In this document: positions 46,312-55,349 of the stretch, piece by piece
Layout of the letters: each line of letters opens with the position of its first letter
Position numbering within the stretch: the first letter of the stretch is position 1
NCBI RefSeq assembly: GCF_900106035.1
Contig: NZ_FNUC01000004.1
Span: 1,674,001-1,738,000 of the forward strand
From: Jiangella alba
GTDB taxonomy: Bacteria; Actinomycetota; Actinomycetes; Jiangellales; Jiangellaceae
DNA length: 64,000 nt
Reading direction: 5' to 3'
Notes under the pieces: model-generated
What the model saw: only the letters and a program-made list of their open reading frames with translations
The model's database searches: none
What the model was told of the DNA's origin: nothing
Translations under genes and position numbers: made by a program

Positions 46312-47136
46312 GTGCCGTCGCCCTGCTACTGGGAGGTCATGGAGTTCGCCACCGGCGAGTGGGCGTACCAGAACTGGGCGCTGGAGTACGACGACCTCGA
46401 CGACCCCGTCGGCCCCGGGAACGAGCAGACCTTCGTCTACCCGCCGCTGGAGGAGATCGAGGCGCACCGCGACGAGCCCGGTCACTGGGCCTTCGGCACG
46501 CTGCTGAACGTCGACGGCGACTTCGACGCGGCCGGCGAGTGCTTCGATCAACTGGTCGCGGCCAACGGCGGGGCGCACACCCTCTGGGTGCCCGAGGGCA
46601 GCACGCCGCCGCAGCCGCCCACGCCGCCGGTTCCGCCGGAGCTGCTGGCCGAGGTGGCGTTCGAGCATCTCGCGATCCCGGCGCCCGACACCCTGCGCAA
46701 CCCGGCGGCCAGCTCCTACGTCAACCTCGCGACCTGGTTCTGGGTGGCGCCCGGCGACGGTCCGCGCGACGGGTTCGTCCGGCTCGAGGTCACGGCCACG
46801 GCGGGCGACAACTCCGCCACCGTCGTCGCCGACCCCGAGCGCCTCACGGTCCGTTCGTCGGCGGGTCCGTCGGCGGGCTGCACGGCCGAGCAGGCCCGCA
46901 CGTCCTACGCGGCCGGCACACCCCAGTCGGCCGGCTGCAGCCTGCTGCACACCCGCTCGTCGGCCCGGATGCCGGGGCTCGCCTACACCGTCACGGCCAC
47001 CGGCGCCTACGCCGCGTCGTGGTCCGGGCAGGAGGGCGGCACCCCGGTGGCGGGCGGCGGCCTGGGCGCCGTGGTCTCGCCGCCGACGTCGCTGGAACTG
47101 CCGGTCGCGGAGGTCCAGACGGTCGTCATCCGCTGA
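46288..47136 (+). CDS. 3' part of the interrupted secreted protein (282-aa reading frame)
   Basis: The ATG 46288 lies inside the right end of the inserted element, so the first 8 residues (MDPGDTPR) are element-derived. The genuine protein resumes at VPSPCYWEVMEF. It contains acidic and aromatic segments (GEWAYQNWALEYDDLDD), a Pro-rich stretch PPQPPTPPVPPE, then a beta-rich domain (AVAFEHLAIPAP..., SYVNLATWFWVAP, VRLEVTATAGDN) with two cysteines. This resembles ATP/GTP-binding-protein-type secreted proteins common in actinomycetes, but I cannot name a family. Without its signal peptide it is unlikely to be exported. Confidence 0.6.
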   Translation: MDPGDTPRVPSPCYWEVMEFATGEWAYQNWALEYDDLDDPVGPGNEQTFVYPPLEEIEAHRDEPGHWAFGTLLNVDGDFDAAGECFDQLVAANGGAHTLWVPEGSTPPQPPTPPVPPELLAEVAFEHLAIPAPDTLRNPAASSYVNLATWFWVAPGDGPRDGFVRLEVTATAGDNSATVVADPERLTVRSSAGPSAGCTAEQARTSYAAGTPQSAGCSLLHTRSSARMPGLAYTVTATGAYAASWSGQEGGTPVAGGGLGAVVSPPTSLELPVAEVQTVVIR

Positions 47137-47178
47137 GCCGCGCCGCCGCGCGATGAGCAGCGGGGTAGCCTCGACGCC

Positions 47179-47673
47179 GTGGACCAGGAGGAGCTCTTCG
47201 CGCCGCCCGGCGAGGCCTGGCAGCAGGTGTCGCGCAAGCTCGTCGACCTGCGCCGGCTGGTGCTGCTGATCACGGTGACGCTGGTCGCCGGCGGCGCCGG
47301 GGTCGTGCTGGGGCTGATCTTCGGGCCGGCCGGCGTGCTGCCGGTCGTCGCCGCGGCGCTCATCGCGCTGGTGTGGGGGCTGTGGCTGATCCCGCGCAAC
47401 TGGCGCGCCTGGGGCTACGCCGAGCGGCTGGACGACCTGCTGGTCACCCACGGCGTCATGTACCGCCGGCTGACGGTGGTGCCGTACGGCCGCATGCAGT
47501 TCGTCGACGTCGCGTCGGGGCCGCTGGAGCGGCGCTACGGCCTGGCCACCGTCCAGTTACACACCGCCTCGCCGGCCACCGACGCGAAGATCCCCGGCCT
47601 GCCGGCCGCCGAGGCCGCACGGCTGCGTGACCGGCTGTCGGCGCTCGGTGAGGCCCAGGCGGCTGGTCTGTGA
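47179..47673 (+). CDS. PH domain-containing membrane protein (YdbS-like)
   Basis: 164 aa. Two membrane helices (about residues 28-48 and 52-74) precede a bacterial PH domain (bPH2) with LLVTHGVMYRRLTVVPYGRMQFVDVASGPLERRYGL, the hallmark segment. B. subtilis homologues YdbS/YdbT affect envelope stress and resistance to bacteriocins. It overlaps the next PH gene by 4 bases (GTGA). In actinobacteria such pairs often lie near fol and pan genes. Confidence 0.88.
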   Translation: MDQEELFAPPGEAWQQVSRKLVDLRRLVLLITVTLVAGGAGVVLGLIFGPAGVLPVVAAALIALVWGLWLIPRNWRAWGYAERLDDLLVTHGVMYRRLTVVPYGRMQFVDVASGPLERRYGLATVQLHTASPATDAKIPGLPAAEAARLRDRLSALGEAQAAGL

Positions 47674-49115
47674 CCACCACGCCGGGGAGCGAGGCAGACG
47701 GCAGCAAGGCCGCCCGGGTCGATCCGACGCCGGAGCACTTCCGCCGCCTGCACCCGCTGACCCCGCTGCTGCGCGGCTGGGGGTTCCTCGCCCTGGCCAT
47801 CGGCATCGGCGGCCAGGACGCGCTGCGCTCCGGCGAGATGGGCCGGTTCGGCCTGACGGTGCTCGCGTTCGCCGTCGTCGGGATGATCGTCGGGCTGCTG
47901 TCGTGGTGGTTCACCCGGTACGGCTTCGACGGCGACGCGCTGCGCATCGACTCCGGCATGCTGAACCGCCGGTCCCGGCGGGTCCGGCTGGACCGCCTGC
48001 AGGCCGTCGACATCAACCGTCCGCTGGCCGGCCGGTTGCTCGGCGTCTCGGAGCTGCGGCTGGAGGTGGCCGGTGGCGGCAAGGCCGAGGCGCCGCTGCA
48101 GTACCTCGCCGTCGACGACGCGGTGCGGCTGCGGGCCGAACTGCTGGCGCGGGCGGCCGGCATCGACGCCGACACGCCGGAGGCGCCGGAGCGGGTCGTG
48201 CACCAGGTGCCGCTGGACCGGCTGGTGTGGTCGACGGTGCTGTCCGGCGCGTTCGTCACCGGCGTGGTGTTCATCGTCGGCATCGGCGTCGCGTTCCTGT
48301 TCTTCCGCGACAGCCAGGTCACCGTCGGCGTGCTGTCGTCGATGCTGCCGGGCGTCATCGCCATCGGCGCCGCGCTGTGGGGGCAGCTGGGCCGCAACTT
48401 CGCGTTCGTCCTGGCCGAGTCGCCCGACGGCTACCGCATCCGCAAGGGCCTGCTCGACACCCAGCACCAGACGGTCCCGCCCGGCCGGGTGCAGGGAGTA
48501 GCCATGCGCCAGCCGTTGTTGTGGAGAGGGAAGGGCTGGGTGCGGCTGGACGTCGACGTCGCGGGGTACAGCGGCGAGTCGTCCGACGACAGCCAGCGCA
48601 CGTCCACGCTGCTGCCGGTGGCGACGTACGAGGAGGCGGCCGAGGTGTTGCGGCACGTACTGCCGGGGACCGACCCGCTGTCGGTGCCGCTGACGCACGC
48701 CCCGCGACCGGCCCGCTGGCTGCGCCCCTTCGGCTGGAAGCGGCTGGCATACGGCGTCGACGAGCACGTGGTCGTGGTGCGCGAGGGTGTGCTCTACCGC
48801 AACCTCACCACCGTCCCGCACGCGAAGACGCAGAGCGTGCGCATCGTGCAGGGGCCGCTGCAACGCCGCCTCGGGCTGGCGTCGGTGCACGTCGACACCA
48901 CCCCCGGACCGGTCGACGCCGTCATCGCGCACCGGCGGCCGGCCGAGGCCCGCGTCATCGCCGAGGAACAGGCCGAACGGGCCCGGCTGGCACGCAAGAC
49001 CGATGTTCCAGAACAATGGATGGCGAGGTACCGGCAGCAGTCGGCACCCCGACCCGACGGCCACGCCGACGGTGACGGCCCTCCGGCCGCATCGAGCGAG
49101 CGAGACCAGGAGTGA
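47670..49115 (+). CDS. PH domain-containing membrane protein (YdbT-like), tandem bPH2
   Basis: 481 aa with three bPH2 repeats: [30 protein letters not shown] (about residues 90-120), the repeat around [31 protein letters not shown] (about 250-285), and the repeat [38 protein letters not shown] near the C terminus. Membrane helix pairs separate them. It forms an operon with the YdbS-like gene and is followed 4 bases later by panD. Confidence 0.88.
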   Translation: MTTTPGSEADGSKAARVDPTPEHFRRLHPLTPLLRGWGFLALAIGIGGQDALRSGEMGRFGLTVLAFAVVGMIVGLLSWWFTRYGFDGDALRIDSGMLNRRSRRVRLDRLQAVDINRPLAGRLLGVSELRLEVAGGGKAEAPLQYLAVDDAVRLRAELLARAAGIDADTPEAPERVVHQVPLDRLVWSTVLSGAFVTGVVFIVGIGVAFLFFRDSQVTVGVLSSMLPGVIAIGAALWGQLGRNFAFVLAESPDGYRIRKGLLDTQHQTVPPGRVQGVAMRQPLLWRGKGWVRLDVDVAGYSGESSDDSQRTSTLLPVATYEEAAEVLRHVLPGTDPLSVPLTHAPRPARWLRPFGWKRLAYGVDEHVVVVREGVLYRNLTTVPHAKTQSVRIVQGPLQRRLGLASVHVDTTPGPVDAVIAHRRPAEARVIAEEQAERARLARKTDVPEQWMARYRQQSAPRPDGHADGDGPPAASSERDQE

Positions 49116-49119
49116 GCTC

Positions 49120-49542
49120 GTGTTCCGCACCATGATGAAGGGCAAGATCCACCGCGCCACCGTCACGCAGGCCGACCTGCACTACGTGGGATCGGTCACC
49201 GTCGACGAAGACCTCCTCGACGCCGCCGACCTCCTGCCCGGTGAGCAGGTCGACATCGTCGACATCACCAACGGCGCGCGCCTCACCACGTACGTCATCC
49301 CCGGCCAGCGGGGCTCCGGCGTCATCGGCATCAACGGCGCCGCCGCCCGGCTCGTGCAGCCCGGCGACCTCGTCATCCTGATCAGCTACGGATTGGTCGA
49401 CGACGCCGAGGCGCGCGGGTTCCAGCCGCGGGTGGTGCACGTCGACGCCGCCAACCGCGTCGTCGCGACCGGCGCCGACCCCGCCGAACCGGTGCCCGGC
49501 GCGGCGGCCCAGGTGCGCGGCGACACCGTCGCGGCCGGCTGA
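49120..49542 (+). CDS. panD: aspartate 1-decarboxylase
   Basis: 140 aa. GTG 49120 (AGGAGTGA site) gives the canonical numbering: Lys9 and the self-cleavage site Gly24-Ser25 (YVGSVTVD), where Ser25 becomes the pyruvoyl cofactor. Tyr58-type region [20 protein letters not shown] is conserved. The enzyme makes beta-alanine for pantothenate and coenzyme A. panB and panC are not in the window. Confidence 0.95.
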   Translation: MFRTMMKGKIHRATVTQADLHYVGSVTVDEDLLDAADLLPGEQVDIVDITNGARLTTYVIPGQRGSGVIGINGAAARLVQPGDLVILISYGLVDDAEARGFQPRVVHVDAANRVVATGADPAEPVPGAAAQVRGDTVAAG

Positions 49543-49550
49543 CCCGGCGA

Positions 49551-49989
49551 CCCTGACGCACATGGCGGGCGGCCCCGAGGCACGGTCGCGGCCCGGTGCC
49601 TCACGATGGGTTGAGCGGGTGTGCCGGCGACCCTGACGCACGCGGCGGGCGGTCCCGAGGCATTGTCGCGGCCCGGTGCCGATGCCGCCGAGTCGGTGTA
49701 CCGGCGGCCCTGACGCACATGGCGGGCGGCCCCGAGGCACTGTCGCGGCCCGGTGCCGATGCCGCCGAGCCGGTGTGCCGGCGACCCTGACGCACATGGC
49801 GGGCGGCCCCGAGGCATTGTCGCGGCCCGGTGCCGATGCCGCCGAGCCGGTGTGCCGGCGGCCCTGACGCACATGGCGGGCGGCCCCGAGGCACTGTCGC
49901 GGCCCGGTGCCGATGCCGCCGAGCCGGTGTGCCGGCGACCCTGACGCACATGACAAGAGGCCCCGAGGCATGATGGGCCGGTGCCTCAC
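49551..49989 (+). repeat. 77-bp tandem repeat array, about six units
   Basis: Units begin (at CCCTGACGCA) at 49551, 49631, 49708, 49785, 49862 and 49939; the first period is 80 bp and the others are exactly 77 bp. Two variants alternate: one with GCGACCCTG and GGCATTGTC, the other with GCGGCCCTG and GGCACTGTC. The last unit runs into the start of the DUF885 gene, and the first unit carries a copy of that start (GGTGCCTCACGA). It fills the 438-bp gap after panD; ORFs in it on both strands are artefacts of the repeat length. Confidence 0.92.
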
Positions 49990-51660
49990 GACGACGCCGA
50001 CACCCCCCGGAAGATCGCGGACCGCTACGTCGAGACCATCGCCGACCTCAACCCGCTGGTCGGGACCGCGCTCGGCATCAGGCCGGGCGTCGACGCGATG
50101 CCCGATTACTCGCCCGACGGCCGCGAGGTCGTGGCCGACGCGGCGCGCGGCACGCTGGCCGAGCTGGACGCCGCCGAGCAGGCGGCCGGCGACGGCGGGC
50201 TGCCGGTCGAGGAGCGCCGCGCGGCCCGGCTGCTGCGCGAGCGGCTGACGGCGTCGCTGGCGCTGCACGACGCTGGTGAGGGGCTGCGAGAGTTGAGCAA
50301 CCTGTTCTCGCCGGTGCAGTCGATGCGCTCGGTGTTCCTGATGATGCCGACCGCCACCGACGACGACTGGGCGGTCGTCGGCCGGCGGCTGCGCAACATC
50401 CCGGCGGCCGTCGCCGGGTTCCAGGCGTCGCTGGACGAGGGCGCCCGCCGCGGCCTGTACGCCGCGCCGCGTCAGGTCGACACCGTCCTCGAGCAGCTCG
50501 ACACCTGGCTCGAGGCCGACTGGTACTCGTCGTTCGTCGCGAACGGCCCCGACGCCCAGCGCGACGAGCTGACCGCCGCGGCCGCCGTCGCCGGCGGGGG
50601 CCTGGCCGAGCTGCGCGAGCACCTCGCGGGCTACCGCGCCGGCGCCGAGGGCACGCCCGACGCCGTCGGTCGCGAGCGCTATACGACCGCCGCGCGCTAC
50701 TGGACCGGCTCCGACCTCGACCTCGAGGACGCCTACGCCTACGGCTGGTCCGAGTTCCACCGCATCGCCGACGAGATGAAGCAGGCCGCCGACGCCGTCC
50801 TGCCCGGCCACACGCCGCTGGCCGTCATGCGCCACCTCGACGAGCACGGCGAGGCGATCGAGGGCGTCGAGGAGGTGCGGGTCTGGCTGCAGGGTCTGAT
50901 GGACCGCGCGATGGCCGACCTCGACGGCACCCACGTCGACCTCGCCGAGCCGATCAAGCACGTCGAGGCGATGATCGCGCCGCCCGGCAGCGCCGCCGCT
51001 CCGTACTACACCCGCCCGTCGCTCGACTTCAGCCGGCCCGGCCGCACCTGGCTGCCGACGCTGGGCGAGACCCGGTTCCCGGTGTGGGGCCTGGTCAGCA
51101 CCTGGTACCACGAGGGCGTTCCGGGCCACCACCTGCAACTGGCGCAATGGGTGCACGTCGCCGGCCGGCTGTCGCGCTACCAGGTGAGCCTCGGCTCGGT
51201 GAGCGCGATGTCCGAGGGCTGGGCGCTCTACGCCGAGCGGCTGATGGACGAACTGGGCTACCTCACCGACCCGCCGATCCGGCTCGGCTACCTCGACGCG
51301 CAGATGATGCGAGCGATCCGGGTGATCATCGACATCGGCATGCACCTGCGGCTGCGCATCCCGAACGGCGAGGCGTTCCACCCGGGCGAGGTGTGGACGC
51401 CCGAGCTGGCCCGCGAGTTCTTCGGCGCGTTCAACGGCCGCGACACCGCGTTCCTCGACTCCGAGATCGTCCGCTACCTGGGTGCGCCGGGGCAGGCCAT
51501 CGGCTACAAGCTCGGTGAGCGGGCGTGGCTGGCCGGTCGCGACGCCGCCCGGTCGGCGCAGGGTGCGAACTTCGACCTCAAGGCGTGGCACATGGCCGCG
51601 CTCTCGATGGGCTCGCTGGGGTTGGACGACCTCACCGACGAGCTGGCCCGGCTCCCGTGA
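49981..51660 (+). CDS. DUF885 family metallo-peptidase-like protein
   Basis: 559 aa. The DUF885 hallmark YHEGVPGHHLQLAQ (about residues 376-389) resembles an HExxxH-type zinc site, and SAMSEGWALYAERLMDELGY follows with a conserved Glu. YLGAPGQAIGYKLGERAW is another family block. No signal peptide. Proteins of this family are predicted zinc carboxypeptidases or oligopeptidases; the substrate is unknown. The GTG start lies at the end of the 77-bp repeat array. Confidence 0.88.
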   Translation: MPHDDADTPRKIADRYVETIADLNPLVGTALGIRPGVDAMPDYSPDGREVVADAARGTLAELDAAEQAAGDGGLPVEERRAARLLRERLTASLALHDAGEGLRELSNLFSPVQSMRSVFLMMPTATDDDWAVVGRRLRNIPAAVAGFQASLDEGARRGLYAAPRQVDTVLEQLDTWLEADWYSSFVANGPDAQRDELTAAAAVAGGGLAELREHLAGYRAGAEGTPDAVGRERYTTAARYWTGSDLDLEDAYAYGWSEFHRIADEMKQAADAVLPGHTPLAVMRHLDEHGEAIEGVEEVRVWLQGLMDRAMADLDGTHVDLAEPIKHVEAMIAPPGSAAAPYYTRPSLDFSRPGRTWLPTLGETRFPVWGLVSTWYHEGVPGHHLQLAQWVHVAGRLSRYQVSLGSVSAMSEGWALYAERLMDELGYLTDPPIRLGYLDAQMMRAIRVIIDIGMHLRLRIPNGEAFHPGEVWTPELAREFFGAFNGRDTAFLDSEIVRYLGAPGQAIGYKLGERAWLAGRDAARSAQGANFDLKAWHMAALSMGSLGLDDLTDELARLP

Positions 51661-51671
51661 CGGGCTGACCC

Positions 51672-52037
51672 ATGGTTGCCGTCGTCGACTGGGCCGTCAT
51701 CGTCGCCTCGCTGGCCTACGCCGCGTGGGCGCTGGTGGCGGTCGTGCGCAACCAGCCGCCGCGCGAGCCGTACGTCATCGGCGCCGGGGTGGTCGAGCTG
51801 CTGCTCCTCGTCCAGGCCGGGGTGGCGATCGTGCTGATGGTCGCCGACGGCGCGCCGGACGAGACCGCGACGTTCGTCGGGTATCTGCTGATGACGCTCA
51901 TCATCCTGCCGCTCGGGCTGTTCTGGGCGCTCGCCGAGAAGTCCCGCTGGGGCACGTCGGTGCTGGTCGTGGCCGCTCTGGTGGTGCCGGTGCTGGTCGT
52001 GCGCATGCAGCAGCTCTGGGACGCGGGCGCCGGGTGA
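51672..52037 (+). CDS. small four-helix membrane protein
   Basis: 121 aa with four predicted transmembrane helices (about residues 5-24, 35-57, 68-86, 94-111) and little else. No family recognised. It starts 11 bases after the DUF885 gene and overlaps the next membrane protein gene by 4 bases, so the three genes probably form one operon. A similar small-membrane-protein pair is often seen in actinobacterial genomes, but no role is known to me. Confidence 0.75.
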   Translation: MVAVVDWAVIVASLAYAAWALVAVVRNQPPREPYVIGAGVVELLLLVQAGVAIVLMVADGAPDETATFVGYLLMTLIILPLGLFWALAEKSRWGTSVLVVAALVVPVLVVRMQQLWDAGAG

Positions 52038-52447
52038 GCACGACGGCCCAGCGCTCCAGCGGTCCCGGCCGGCTGCTGATCGCCGTCTACGCGGTGTTCG
52101 CGCTCGCGGCGTCGGCCCGGGCCGCCGTCCAGATCGCGACGAAGTTCGACGAGGCGCCGGTGGCGTACCTGCTGTCGGCGTTCGCCGCCCTGGTGTACAT
52201 CGTCGCGACCGTGGCGCTGGCCCGTCCGGGCGCGACGGCCCGCAAGGTGGCGCTGACCGCCGTCACCGTCGAGCTGGTCGGGGTGCTGACGGTGGGCGCC
52301 GTCACCGCGTTCGACCCGGGCGACTTCCCCGACGACACCGTGTGGTCGCTGTTCGGGCGCGGCTACGGGTTCGTGCCGCTGGTGCTGCCGGTGCTCGGCC
52401 TGCTCTGGCTGCGCCGCACCCGTGGCACCGAGGGCGCCGGCCGGTAG
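52034..52447 (+). CDS. small four-helix membrane protein
   Basis: 137 aa from GTG 52034. Four hydrophobic helices (LLIAVYAVFALAASARA, AYLLSAFAALVYIVATVAL, VALTAVTVELVGVLTVGAV, and a C-terminal FVPLVLPVLGLLWL). A conserved-looking VWSLFGRGYGF precedes the last helix. Function unknown. It is coupled to the gene before it and runs 85 bases into the convergent dihydrofolate-reductase-like gene. Confidence 0.75.
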   Translation: MSTTAQRSSGPGRLLIAVYAVFALAASARAAVQIATKFDEAPVAYLLSAFAALVYIVATVALARPGATARKVALTAVTVELVGVLTVGAVTAFDPGDFPDDTVWSLFGRGYGFVPLVLPVLGLLWLRRTRGTEGAGR

Positions 52448-52968
52448 CGAAGCCGCTCCGCGAGCCGGGGGTCGTCGCCGCTGCGGGCCAGGTGGACGAG
52501 CTCGCCGCCGGGCGCGTCGTAGAGCCTGACGCCGTCGCCGAGCAGGACGGGCGCCACATGGACGTCGATCTCGTCGACCAGTCCCAGCTGGAGCAACTGC
52601 CGGCCGATCGTCGGGGAGAACACCTGCAGGTTCCGGCCCCGCGCCGCGTCCAGGCCGATCCGCACCGCTTCCTCCACAGGGCAGCTGAGCACCGTGGCGC
52701 CGTCCGCGGTGCGGACGTCCTCGGGGTGGTGGGTGAGGACGAAGATCGGCCCGCTCCACGCGCCTCCGTAGGGCCGCAGGTCACCGCCGGTGCTGTCGTA
52801 GCCGTCGCGTCCGGCCAGGATCGCGCCGGTGCTCTCGATGAGCTCCCGGTGCACGCCGTCGCGCACCGTGGTGCCGTCCATGAAGTCCATCGTGTGGCCG
52901 GGGCCGGCGACGAAGCCGTCCAGCGACATCATGAACGCGAGCTGGACCTTTCCCGTAGTGGTCTCCAT
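52363..52968 (-). CDS. dihydrofolate reductase family protein (RibD C-terminal-like)
   Basis: 201 aa from ATG 52968. VQLAFMMSLDGFVAGPG at the start, ILAGRDGYD, and QLLQLGLVDEIDVHVAPVLLGDGVRLYD are the usual blocks of the small RibD/DHFR-like reductases. The family normally ends soon after the LxRFR-like segment (here LAERLRYRP); the last 28 residues are Ser/Arg/Pro-rich and are encoded opposite the 3' end of the membrane protein gene, which suggests an acquired C-terminal extension by stop-codon loss. Confidence 0.82.
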   Translation of the reverse strand: METTTGKVQLAFMMSLDGFVAGPGHTMDFMDGTTVRDGVHRELIESTGAILAGRDGYDSTGGDLRPYGGAWSGPIFVLTHHPEDVRTADGATVLSCPVEEAVRIGLDAARGRNLQVFSPTIGRQLLQLGLVDEIDVHVAPVLLGDGVRLYDAPGGELVHLARSGDDPRLAERLRYRPAPSVPRVRRSQSRPSTGSTSGTNP

Positions 52969-53068
52969 AGCAGGCAGTCTCGGCGACGCGGTCCTGGCGC
53001 GGTAGCGTTTCGGGCCGAGGCGAAACGTCGGGCGGCGCGAGAGGGCGTGGCGAGCTAGCCTGCTCACC

Positions 53069-54250
53069 GTGAGGCGCAGGGACCGGCTCTACGCATGGGT
53101 GCGCCGGCATCCCGTGGTGCCGGACGCCGTCATCGCGCTGGGCGTGTTCGTCACGATGGTGCTGTTCTCGGCGGCCGCGTTCGACCCCGCCTGGGCGCAC
53201 TTCGTCCTCGGGACGGTCATGTGCGCCGCGCTGGTGTTCCGGCGGGTGCGGCCGATCGAGTCGTTCGGCGTGCTGGTGGCCGCCGGGCTGGTGCAGTGGG
53301 CCACCGGGCTGCAGCTGACCCCGTACGACGTCGCGCTGCTGCTCGGCCTGTACGCCGTCAGCGCCTACGGCCCGCGGTGGGCCAGCCGGGCCGGGCTCGC
53401 GGCCGGGTTCCTCGGCGTCGTCCTGGGCACCATGCGCTACGTCCCGTCGATCGAGGAGAGCGCGGAGGCGTTCGTGGCCAGCGCCATCGGGCTGTCCGCG
53501 ACGGTCATCGGCGCCTGGGCGATGGGCGACGTGCGGCGCACGCGGCAGGCCTACGTCGCCGAGCTGGTCGAGCGGGCGCACCAGGCCGAACGCGAACGCG
53601 ACCAGCGGGCCCAGCTCGCGGCCGCCGAGGAACGCTCGCGCATCGCCCGCGAGATGCACGACGTCGTCGCGCACAACCTGTCCGTCATCGTCGTGCAGGC
53701 CGACGGCGGTCGCTACGCCGGCGACCACGACCCGCAGGCCGCGCTCGACGCGCTCAAGACGATCGGCGACACCGGTCGCGGCGCCCTGGCCGAGATGCGC
53801 CGGCTGCTCGGGGTGCTCCGTACGGCCGACGGCGACGACGACGGCTCGGTCCGCCCGCAGCCCGGGCTGGGCACGCTGCCCGAGCTGGTCACGTCGGTGC
53901 GCCAGGCCGGGCTGCCGGTCGAGCTCGACGTCGCCGGCCCGCCGCGGCCGCTGCCGCCGGGGCCGTCGCTGGCGGTGTACCGCGTCATCCAGGAGGCGCT
54001 GACCAACGCCCTCAAGCACGCCGGACCGGCGGCCCGTGCGAAAGTGGCGCTGGTGTTCGGCACCGACCGGCTGACCGCTGAGGTCAGCGACGACGGCCGG
54101 GGCGCGGCCGCGGCGAGCGACGGGCTGGGCCAGGGACTGGTGGGCATGCGGGAGCGGATGACGATGTACGGCGGCACGGTGACGGCGGGACCGTCGTCCG
54201 GCGGTGGCTGGCGGGTCGACCTCGACCTGCCCTACGGCGAGGGGAAGTGA
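53069..54250 (+). CDS. NarL-type sensor histidine kinase
   Basis: 393 aa. Four or more N-terminal membrane helices (residues about 20-150) form the sensor part. The HisKA_3 dimerisation domain contains RSRIAREMHDVVAHNLSVIV with the phosphorylated His197, and the ATPase domain has the N box EALTNALKHA and G box DDGRGAA...GLGQGLVGMRER. It overlaps the response regulator gene by 4 bases, so they form a cognate pair. Confidence 0.92.
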   Translation: MRRRDRLYAWVRRHPVVPDAVIALGVFVTMVLFSAAAFDPAWAHFVLGTVMCAALVFRRVRPIESFGVLVAAGLVQWATGLQLTPYDVALLLGLYAVSAYGPRWASRAGLAAGFLGVVLGTMRYVPSIEESAEAFVASAIGLSATVIGAWAMGDVRRTRQAYVAELVERAHQAERERDQRAQLAAAEERSRIAREMHDVVAHNLSVIVVQADGGRYAGDHDPQAALDALKTIGDTGRGALAEMRRLLGVLRTADGDDDGSVRPQPGLGTLPELVTSVRQAGLPVELDVAGPPRPLPPGPSLAVYRVIQEALTNALKHAGPAARAKVALVFGTDRLTAEVSDDGRGAAAASDGLGQGLVGMRERMTMYGGTVTAGPSSGGGWRVDLDLPYGEGK

Positions 54251-54921
54251 GCGTGCAGCCGGTCAGGGTCTTCCTGGTCGACGACCAGCAGCTGGTCCGG
54301 GCCGGGTTCCGGATGGTCATCGACTCCCAGCCCGACCTCGAGGTGGTCGGCGAGGCCGGCGACGGCGACGCCGCGCTGCACACGCTCGCCGTCACCGCGG
54401 CCGACGTCGTGCTGATGGACGTGCGCATGCCCGTCCTCGACGGCGTCGAGGCCACCCGTCGGCTGCGCACCCGCGACGACGCGCCGAAGGTCATCGTCCT
54501 GACGACGTTCGACCTCGACGAGTACGCGTTCGCCGCGATCAAGGCCGGCGCCAGCGGGTTCCTGCTCAAGGACGCGCCGCCGCCGACGCTGCTCGACGCC
54601 GTCCGCACGGTGCACTCCGGCGACGCCGTCGTCGCGCCGAGCACCACGAAACGGCTGCTGGAACGGTTCGCGGGGCACCTGCCCGAGGACGCCACCCCGC
54701 CCGACGCCGTCTGGGCCGAGCTGACCCAGCGCGAGCACGAGATCGTCCGCGAGGTGGTCCGGGGCCGGTCCAACGCCGAGATCGCGGCGACCCTGTTCGT
54801 CACCGAGGCGACGGTGAAGACGCACATCGGCCGGGTGCTGGCCAAGGTCGGCCTGCGCGACCGCGTGCAACTGGTGGTGCTGGCCTACGAGACCGGGCTG
54901 GTGCGGCCGGGCGCCTCGTAG
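54247..54921 (+). CDS. NarL/LuxR-type response regulator
   Basis: 224 aa. Receiver domain: acidic pair DDQQ, phospho-acceptor Asp58 in VVLMDVRMP, Thr in VLTTFD and Lys in FLLKDAPP. The C-terminal LuxR helix-turn-helix (about residues 158-215) has LTQREHEIVREVVRGRSNAEIAATLFVTEATVKTHIGRVLAKVG. The target genes are unknown; the adjacent VOC gene is 20 bases downstream. Confidence 0.93.
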   Translation: MSVQPVRVFLVDDQQLVRAGFRMVIDSQPDLEVVGEAGDGDAALHTLAVTAADVVLMDVRMPVLDGVEATRRLRTRDDAPKVIVLTTFDLDEYAFAAIKAGASGFLLKDAPPPTLLDAVRTVHSGDAVVAPSTTKRLLERFAGHLPEDATPPDAVWAELTQREHEIVREVVRGRSNAEIAATLFVTEATVKTHIGRVLAKVGLRDRVQLVVLAYETGLVRPGAS

Positions 54922-54941
54922 CGTCGGCTACCCTGCCGCGG

Positions 54942-55349
54942 ATGCGCATGCTGCACCTCGGCCTCCGGGTCACCGACCTCGACCGTTCGCTCGCGTTCTA
55001 CACCGCGCTCGGCTACGTCGTGCGGGGTCGTGTCCCCGAGACGCCGTTCGGCAGCCTGACCATGCTGCAGCTGCCGGGCGACCCGTTCGTCAGCCTCGAG
55101 CTGGTGCACGACCCCGCGCGGCCGGTCACCGACACCGGCGCCGTGAACCACCTCGTCGTACAGACCGACGACCTGGCGGCGACCGTCGCCGGCCTCGCGG
55201 CGAAGGGCCTCACGGCCGAGCCGCCGGCCGACCACGGCGAGGGCATGTCGACGTCCTGGCTGACCGATCCCGACGGCTACCGCATCGAGCTGGTGCAGTG
55301 GCCGCCCGGCCACCCGGCGGGCATGACCGCCGCCGACTTCGAGGCCTAG
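54942..55349 (+). CDS. VOC family protein (glyoxalase I-like)
   Basis: 135 aa. Two beta-alpha-beta-beta-beta modules: LHLGLRVTDLDRSLAFYTALGY and VNHLVVQTDDLAATVAGLAAKG. Possible metal ligands are His5, Glu in VSLELVHD, His in VNHLVV and Glu in YRIELVQW, the same pattern as glyoxalase I. ATG 54942 is used; ATG 54948 is equally possible. It ends in a CTAG overlap with the MFS gene. Confidence 0.85.
   Translation: MRMLHLGLRVTDLDRSLAFYTALGYVVRGRVPETPFGSLTMLQLPGDPFVSLELVHDPARPVTDTGAVNHLVVQTDDLAATVAGLAAKGLTAEPPADHGEGMSTSWLTDPDGYRIELVQWPPGHPAGMTAADFEA

Noticed and set aside
49386-49951. Short repetitive open frames on both strands over the 77-bp array
   Set aside because: They arise from the repeat composition and high GC, show no family similarity, and shift register with unit length; not treated as genes.
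49551-49989. Possible CRISPR array
   Set aside because: The repeats are 77 bp, directly adjacent without spacers, and no cas genes are nearby; it is a plain tandem repeat.
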